From positions 496,001 through 560,000 of the forward strand of contig JAFEKR010000028.1 in the NCBI GenBank assembly GCA_019022495.1: a stretch of 64,000 nucleotides of DNA, given 5' to 3'. This stretch comes from Epichloe hybrida. Taxonomy: Eukaryota > Ascomycota > Sordariomycetes > Hypocreales > Clavicipitaceae. Position 1 is the first letter of the stretch, and every line of letters starts with the position of its first letter. Below the pieces are notes generated by a model. The model saw only the letters and a program-made list of their open reading frames with translations. It had not been told where the DNA came from and did not search any database. Shown here piece after piece: positions 58,260 through 64,000 of this stretch. The translations under genes and the position numbers were made by a program.

Positions 58260-60210
58260 CTAACGCAACGATGCGACGATTCGCCTTGTGCCAACATCCT
58301 CATTCTCATCTTCATGCAAATGTTCACCAGCAAGACGAACCGCATGGTCCATAGTGGCTGGTAAACCTCTGTGCCTCCCCCTCAACATGACAACACAGAG
58401 CACTAGCTTACTGCAGCTGTGCCAACCACCGGCAAAGCTACAATTCTTCTTCGGTAGACCGACTGATATGCCAACACATCCGTAGGCGGACACAACTTCA
58501 AAAAGAATGTTGAAAACACTGTATGATACCGGATCCCTGGAAAAGTTTGATCCCTCGATTGTGGTGATTATGAAGACTGCCAAAGCGAGAAGCCAAATGT
58601 CATGCGCTAGCTGACCTTTAACCTGTTGCAAAACGAACAGATACCGCGGCCCAGCATTGGCTGTGGTGGCTCGGACATGTAGGCCTTCGGTGTCGCAAGA
58701 CTGTGCGTTTGGGGAGTATAGACCCAAAGACTTTTCTTCATATACATTCGAGTGTCGCATGGTAATGATGACGGGGAAAGCAGAAATGTACATCATGATG
58801 ACGTATAGTACAAGTAGGCCGATATGCAGTTGTGCAATAGGGACAACATAAAAGCCCCCCGCTCGAACAGCTGCAAAGTCGTTAAAGTCAGCAACCTGAT
58901 TTTCGCAGATATGGGGGGCTTAGTGGGAATGTTTGCGCGGAATGAAACTTACCAATGGCCTGGAAAAGTCCGTCTAAGCGTCGTGCACAAGGAGGTATGG
59001 CATCAATTACCGGGTTTCCAATGTTTAGAAGTTCAAAAGCTGTCCAATCAACACTATTGAGCAAAACAACCATGAATGCCAGCCACCATGTATGCCGCGT
59101 CGGAAATAAGTTTGTGTAGACTCGTCGGGGATATTCGAGAATATACTCGACTGTAAGTCTCCCAGTTATAACACGTGGCCCATCAGGCAAGACCTTGAGA
59201 ACTATTGAAATGGTCCAGAATATGAGTCGGAGAAGAACAGGATAAGCAGTGTTTCCAGCGAGAATCATAAGCCCCATGGTGATAAGCACGAAATAAGAAC
59301 CTTGGTAAGGCACCACATTTGCATCAAGTAAAGACATTCCTGAGTTGTTGAATGCTGAGACGCCATTAAATATGCCTAGCCACCATGGATTGATTCCATT
59401 TGCAAGTGCTGGGCCAGGAAGGTTGTTGGCAATCCAAGCTCCGAGTCCCAAGCAGCCCAGCAGCTGCCACAGAGCAAAATATAGCGGTACCACAATAGAC
59501 AGCAAGTTAAGTGCTCTATACTCAACGCCACTGACGTGCTTCTTCTCCTCACGGGAGAGGTTTACAAAGTTGCCATTGCGTCTGACACTTTTGTTGGTCA
59601 GGAAGATGAGAGGATTGGACTCTGGTTCGCAGTGGGAGGCTCTGTTTGCCGCCAGAGGCCAGTCTGCAGAGACGCTGGCAAGAGATAGTTCCTCCTTGCC
59701 TTTGACACCCACACTTTGAGTTATGGAATTTCGTCTCGACCACAGTCTTTCGCTGGCTGAGAGCTGTAACCCATTGGAGCAAGCTCCTCCAGCACGAAGA
59801 CCTTGGTCACCACCTCTATGCCATTCTGATTTTTCTCGCTCGTCAGAACCCAACAGCCTCGTAAAGGAATGCCTCCGAGCTGCGATGAGCCAGATTGAAG
59901 CCCAGATTGAGCCGCCGCACAATATCAAGAGAAAAAGAAGTGTTTGCTGCCACGAGGTCAAGGTGCTAAGATCGACAGTGTTGAGTCCAGCTTCGGTAAT
60001 GGCGGATACCACCAAGAATAAGCTGTCGACGTACTCGATGCTGAAACTTGGGTCTGACGATACCCATAGGACAACAGAGCAGACCATTGGTATCAGTATA
60101 AAGTACGTGTAGTGAATTGAGACAAAATTGACATGTGGTCTGCAGAGTCGGACCACGGTCCGCCAAGGCATGACGGGGAGCCTTCTGCTGAAGTTTGGGT
60201 TGGACACCAT
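58260..60210 (-). CDS. Trk-type potassium transporter
   Basis: Plasma-membrane high-affinity K+ uptake protein of the Trk/Ktr/HKT superfamily. Minus-strand exons 60210-58953 and 58870-58260 (junction FQAI-AVRAGG; donor GTAAGT, acceptor TTTGCAG) give 622 residues. Four pore loops, each with the selectivity-filter Gly, are present: SAITEAGLNTVD (69-80), FNGVSAFNNSGMSLLD (281-296), LFQAIAVRAGGFYVV (415-429) and VVSAYGCVGISVG (about 545-557). The N-terminal motif NFVSIHYTYFI and the C-terminal KLVLCVVMLRGRHRGLP are typical of fungal Trk. The cytosolic loop between the first and second repeats is only about 120 residues (111-230), far shorter than in yeast Trk1, so this is a short-form member. The earlier acceptor (AAAATCAG) would insert extra residues into the third pore loop and is less likely. 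Confidence 0.92.
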
Positions 60211-60486
60211 CTTGCGACTCCAAGACAGGGCTCTGATGTATGATTAGGTCATTGACCCCAATATTTCCGGCTCCTGCGAGACATTTTCGATGGTTTCGAG
60301 GCGATCCATTTTGGAAAGTAGATGTCTCGAAAAGCAAGAGTCGAAAATCTTTCTGGTGGTTTGGGTGAGCGTTAGGTTGCACGAAAAAAGGCGCAGCCAA
60401 CTGGCCACTTATTATTACTATTAATTGTGCGTAATAATAAGTGAGGAGATGGTTTGACCTGACTTGTCAAACCGACTGCGCCACTA
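60211..60486. other. Trk promoter side
   Basis: Short intergenic region between the Trk gene and the ferric reductase relic. It contains the inverted repeat at 60406-60443. Confidence 0.4.
60406..60443. repeat. Perfect 13-bp inverted repeat
   Basis: Arms CACTTATTATTAC (60406-60418) and GTAATAATAAGTG (60431-60443) are exact reverse complements separated by 12 bp. It could be a small cruciform, a regulatory palindrome, or a fragment of a mobile element. Confidence 0.85.
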
Positions 60487-60894
60487 ATGGATCTCATTAA
60501 CGTTTATCTAATCGCCCTTTGTGGCGCTGTGGCGGTGCCTTTGGTCTACGTAATTTACCAATCCTTCCAACCTTTTGTGCGACGGTTCTTCGTTTTGATT
60601 TTGCACTCGAACATTCAATAAATCAGGCATGTAAGCTGGCTGCAGTTGATTGGCTTTTTCTGGTATACAGTTTCAAGCCTTGGTGTCGAAAATACAACCG
60701 CTCTGAAAGGGAGTACATCGAGAATTGCTTCCGCAAACTTGATGCTCTTGTTTCTCGGCGGCAGAACAAATCTACTGGCGGACAAAAGACAGACATCCCT
60801 CAGCATCTACTATTTTGCCCATCGATGCGTTGCTGCTGTGGCCACTACTGAAGCTCTGATTCACGCTGGTATGGCTCATAGAACAGGCAGGTAA
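60487..60894 (+). pseudogene. Ferric reductase-like (FRE family) N-terminal relic
   Basis: The first frame, from the ATG at 60487, reads a membrane-type N terminus (MDLINVYLIALCGAVAV, VIYQSFQPFVRRFF) like fungal ferric reductases and stops after 44 codons. Two other frames then carry FKPWCRKYNRSERE and, more convincingly, SLGVENTTALKGSTSRIASA followed by NLMLLFLGGRTNLLAD and SIYYFAHRCVAAVATTEALIHAG. The last stretch corresponds to the haem-binding transmembrane core, with a GGR motif and a His in helix 3 and another after it. The reading frame is broken and the FAD- and NAD-binding domains are absent, so this is a relic. Confidence 0.65.
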
Positions 60895-61192
60895 GGATTC
60901 TTATCGTGGCGCACCTGAGTACGCAGCGATATTGAGTCTCGGGCGGGCAATCCTTCACAAGCTCAAACTGACAGCAGGATCCTGCTGGTTGATGAAGCTG
61001 CGAGCGCAGTAGATGTCGAGTTGAGACCGCTCAGCTGATGCAATTTATTATAAATGAGGCATTCAGCGATTGCACGGCGATCACTGTTTCGCATCGACTT
61101 GATCATATCGAGAGTGCAGACGTTGTTGTGGACATTGATGATGGACGGACAGTCTCGATTGCGGAAAGGCGAGATTTTAGCAGCAGGATGTA
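60895..61192 (+). pseudogene. ABC transporter nucleotide-binding domain relic (ABC-C type)
   Basis: Pieces of one nucleotide-binding domain in order: a signature-helix remnant (SLGRAILHKLKL), Walker B with D-loop (RILLVDEAASAVDVE, near 60976-61020), then after a frame change near 61025 TAQLMQFIINEAFSDCTAI, the H-loop (TVSHRLDHI) and the final strand (ADVVVDIDDGRTVSIAERRD), ending at a TAG at 61190-61192. The Walker A and all transmembrane segments are missing. It abuts the ferric reductase relic directly, which suggests a deletion joined the two. Confidence 0.75.
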
Positions 61193-62081
61193 GATTCGGT
61201 GACGATGCACGCCATTCTTCGTTCACGTACTTGTACGGTGGAATTGGGATCCAGGGGATCTCGCGACTTACTTTATTCGGAGCCTTGCGCCAGTTCGGAA
61301 GGTTCAAGTCCGAGGATGGCGCCATGGCAAGTTCCAACATGGAGGCCAGACACTGACTGTTGGATCTTTCGCTGTCTCACGACCATCCAGGCTTGGTTGT
61401 ATCTCCTGGATGATGGGTTTGATACATATTGAGCAGAGAGCTTGCTTTTCGACGTCTTTTCGTCACACTGGGGAACAGTCAGTCAGTTGTTGCTCATATA
61501 GGTCTTTGAGTAGGTTTCACTATTCTACCTTTTTCTTCCGTTTGCGAAAGGTTTCGCAGCCGCAAAGGAACCAATCACCGTCATTTTCTCAGTCGAGTTC
61601 TTTATTCGGGTCACTGTCAGGATGTTTGACGCTTGAGGCCGCTTCAAGACGCTGGTTACGACCCTTTTTTTTTATTGCTTGCGAGGGAGTATGGGCGTCT
61701 GGTAGTGCATTAATGTGATGCAACAAGGAATAAATTTTTCGTAGAGACTGTTTCATAGATCAAGTAGATTCAAGCCAGGAAACTGCGTTACCGAGCATCC
61801 CCGAGTCCCGACGTTATAGCTCGCTACCTAGTACCTAGTACGGAGTACTGAGTACCTCACCTACCCCGGATCGAAGATTGCGCCATGATGGGGTTATATC
61901 GTTGGAGCGGACGGGTATCCCATTGGCTCATTTACGCGCTTATTAGACCAGAGATCGGAGACTTAGGCGAAGCCTCCCGGTCATCGGCCGAGAAGGGAGG
62001 GTGATCGGAGTCTAAAGAAAGCACGCACCGACATCGCTTTCGTGGAAGCGATGTCCATGACTCCGCAAAACAGACTCCATT
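61193..62081. other. Intergenic, degenerate
   Basis: About 890 bp without a recognisable gene. CTAGTACC direct repeats and a TACGGAGTACTGAGTACC run occur at 61826-61857. Confidence 0.4.
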
Positions 62082-62600
62082 ATTAATAAGTGAATTGCTC
62101 GGGGCGCAGCGATTTTTTACTAGGTGCGTAGAATACCCCACCACGCCCTGATTTTAGGCTAGCGTCCCTATTACCATAAGCCACAGTATATTTACAGTAT
62201 AAACATATAGTAGTAAAATATGCTTGCGCATTTATCGGCTACGACAGCGGCAATGGCGTTAAAGGAATAAATTCCTTAATCTTAAGAGAGCCCTATCCTT
62301 TAATTATTCCTCTTTACCTATTATTTATATTAGTATTTAATTATTAAGAGAACAGGGCTCCTTGCTACTAGTAGCGTTAATTTCTTTTATCTATTGCAAT
62401 GTAAGTTATAATATAATTAAAGGGAAAAGACCTGTTAAAAAATTTATTAATTTTGGTGTTTAGTAAAGCTACTATATGTTTATACTGTAAATATACTATG
62501 GGGTATGGCGGCGGGCCTAACCGCCTAAAAAGCGGGGCGGGTGGGGTGTTCTGCGCACCTAGCAAAAAATCGCTGCGCCCCGAGCAATTCACATTAATAA
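62082..62600. mobile_element. 503-bp non-autonomous DNA transposon (MITE) with 8-bp target duplication, hAT-like
   Basis: The element spans 62090-62592. Its ends are GTGAATTGCTCGGGGC and the reverse complement GCCCCGAGCAATTCAC. The inverted similarity extends inward roughly 130 bp, including a shared AGTATATTTACAGTATAAAC block at 62185-62204 and inverted near 62477-62496. The flanking octamer ATTAATAA is present on both sides (62082-62089 and 62593-62600), a target-site duplication of the length made by hAT transposases. Several arm differences are C-to-T or G-to-A transitions. The interior is AT-rich and encodes no transposase. Family assignment rests on the 8-bp duplication alone and is inference. 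Confidence 0.85.
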
Positions 62601-64000
62601 GAGTCAAGACTCAGACACTCGGAGTCAAACACCACCACCACGACATTGATTCCTCAGCCCGCTTCCGATGCAACAGCGGCAGGAGCCAACGACATGAGGT
62701 GATTCTGGGTTATACTAAGTGATTCTGTTAGGCGCAGTGTGCCGACGGGGCGTCCATCCATCCATCCCTCCTGCCTCTTCAGCGATAATAGTCCGTTCGG
62801 CCATTGCCAACTGGCAACAGGTTCCACTCACACCTCCATCTCCGAAAAAACAAGCCGCCCCAACGCCCCCCGACCGGATCGCCCAAGTGTTGGTCACTCG
62901 ACTTCGACCGTGTACAAAGAAACTCGGCCGTTAATCATGCTAATGCCATATTCCTGAGATTATCGCCAGCACCTGCTCAATGCATCACGAGTTTTGTTCT
63001 TCCACCTTGTCACCTCGTCACCTCGTCACCTCGTCACCGGACCTACCGTCCCGATTTTATATCATGATAATGCCTCAATTCTCTCGAGTCTGCACCCCCG
63101 CTTCAGCCTGGCGAGCGGTCTCCAATCATCAAGACTTACCTTGCTTGCCTTGGCCATGATCTCTGACGAGGTACTCCGCAAGTTCTTTGCCGGCGTTTCG
63201 TGCTGCCGGCCGGCGATGGGGGCACGTTGGTCAGCATCGCAGTGTGCCTTCATGGGTATGGTTCGGTATGGTTCCAGGGGCCAGGGCTGCTCTGTCCTCG
63301 ACTACTGTTGGATGACTGGCTTGAGGCGGTTGAACGGGCTGAATCCTTCCCTTGTTTGTTTGCGAAAGCTGCTCCTTGTCCGCAGGACAGAATGAAACTA
63401 CACAGGGCAAACTTGCCTGGCAACTTCATCCTTCAACTTGCACGAGAAGCTGTGGCTCTTCCATCTATCATAATGCATGGATTTCCTATCCAGGTATAGT
63501 TAATGGGCTATGGACCACACACAGAGCCTGCCACTGCCGCCACACCACCCTCAAGCCAAAGAAAGTATTTCCACTAACAACCAACAACAGTTGATCCTGC
63601 CAGTTTTCCATTCTGGTGCTTCTCATCACATCGTCGCGCCGTGCCAATTTCCATTCCTACCTGAAAATCCACTTTGACTTGACCAATGGCCGCGTTGCCT
63701 CTTGCGTGTTGGAATCAGGCAACAGACATGCAGGTGCGTGAAGAGGGCAGGAGAGCGGCAGCCATCCCAAGGCCCGGAAGCGAATCATGCTTCTTTCCAG
63801 CCCATGAGGGTAACATTCAAGGATCAATGTCCAACAATGTTCACCCTGTACCATCCATTTCGTCCTCGCAACGGGTCAGTTGACTCTTTAGAAGACATGG
63901 GGGAGGGACGACCGACGATCTCTGTGTTGCGTACGAAGTAGAGTTTGCGTGATTGTCATGACCTTTGCCTAGTTCTGGCCGTGTCTTTCGCGGAACACGG
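62601..64000. other. Gene-poor right end of the window
   Basis: About 1.4 kb. Only short frames without recognisable domains, plus the TCACCTCG repeat at 63010-63038. A gene may begin beyond the window edge, but nothing inside supports one. Confidence 0.4.
63010..63038. repeat. Tandem repeat (TCACCTCG)3.6
   Basis: Three full copies plus a partial copy of the same 8-bp unit found at 44451-44486. Confidence 0.9.

Noticed and set aside
58871..58890. Earlier splice acceptor AAAATCAG for the Trk intron
   Set aside because: It would insert about six residues into the third pore loop; the TTTGCAG acceptor yields the canonical AIAVRAGGF.
63588..63603. AGTTGATCCTGCCAG resembles the start of 18S rRNA
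   Set aside because: The match is about 14-15 bases and the sequence diverges at once (TTTTCC follows); no further rRNA sequence is present. Taken as chance.

Overview
The window is nuclear DNA of a filamentous ascomycete, most likely a sordariomycete and probably hypocrealean. The lineage is inferred from gene content and remembered family resemblance, not from a search. The support is short GT-AG introns of about 55-180 bp in most genes, fungal-only families (DUF3405, HsbA, Trk-type K+ transporter, Hfi1/Ada1), conserved eukaryotic core genes, and wide intergenic spaces with long poly-T/poly-A tracts.

Left part (0-26 kb): eIF3i on the minus strand; a decayed cytochrome P450 on the plus strand; a large Gln/Pro/Ser-rich protein whose C-terminal half carries five evenly spaced CxxC(H/Y) modules; a complete five-exon C1-tetrahydrofolate synthase; a three-exon intact P450; a membrane protein with an N-terminal helix-extension-helix-like motif; then, on the minus strand, a DUF3405 protein with an apparent one-base frameshift and a Cdt1-like replication licensing factor.

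Middle part (26-51 kb): after a gene-poor stretch (25.5-32.4 kb, one small candidate ORF) comes a block of housekeeping genes: GCP3/Spc98 divergent from Hfi1/Ada1, the regulatory subunit of PKA, the SPF27/BCAS2 splicing factor, an Stf2-like small protein whose start codon appears to be split by an intron, and a four-exon Spt6. Together they cover microtubule nucleation, SAGA, cAMP signalling, splicing and Pol II elongation; there is no sign that they act in one pathway.

Right part (51-64 kb): an accessory region. A secreted class 3 lipase lies between two HsbA-family secreted proteins, a layout that suggests surface-assisted hydrolysis of hydrophobic polymers. Beyond it are a carboxylesterase N-terminal relic, an intact Trk K+ transporter, then relics of a ferric reductase and of an ABC transporter nucleotide-binding domain, and a 503-bp non-autonomous DNA transposon with long terminal inverted repeats and an 8-bp target duplication. 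The rest of the right end is gene-poor. A short palindrome-forming motif (TACGGAGTA / TACTCCGTA) recurs in intergenic DNA throughout.

Exon boundaries were read by eye from splice signals and checked by codon phase. No tRNA, rRNA gene, CRISPR array or bacterial-type operon was seen.
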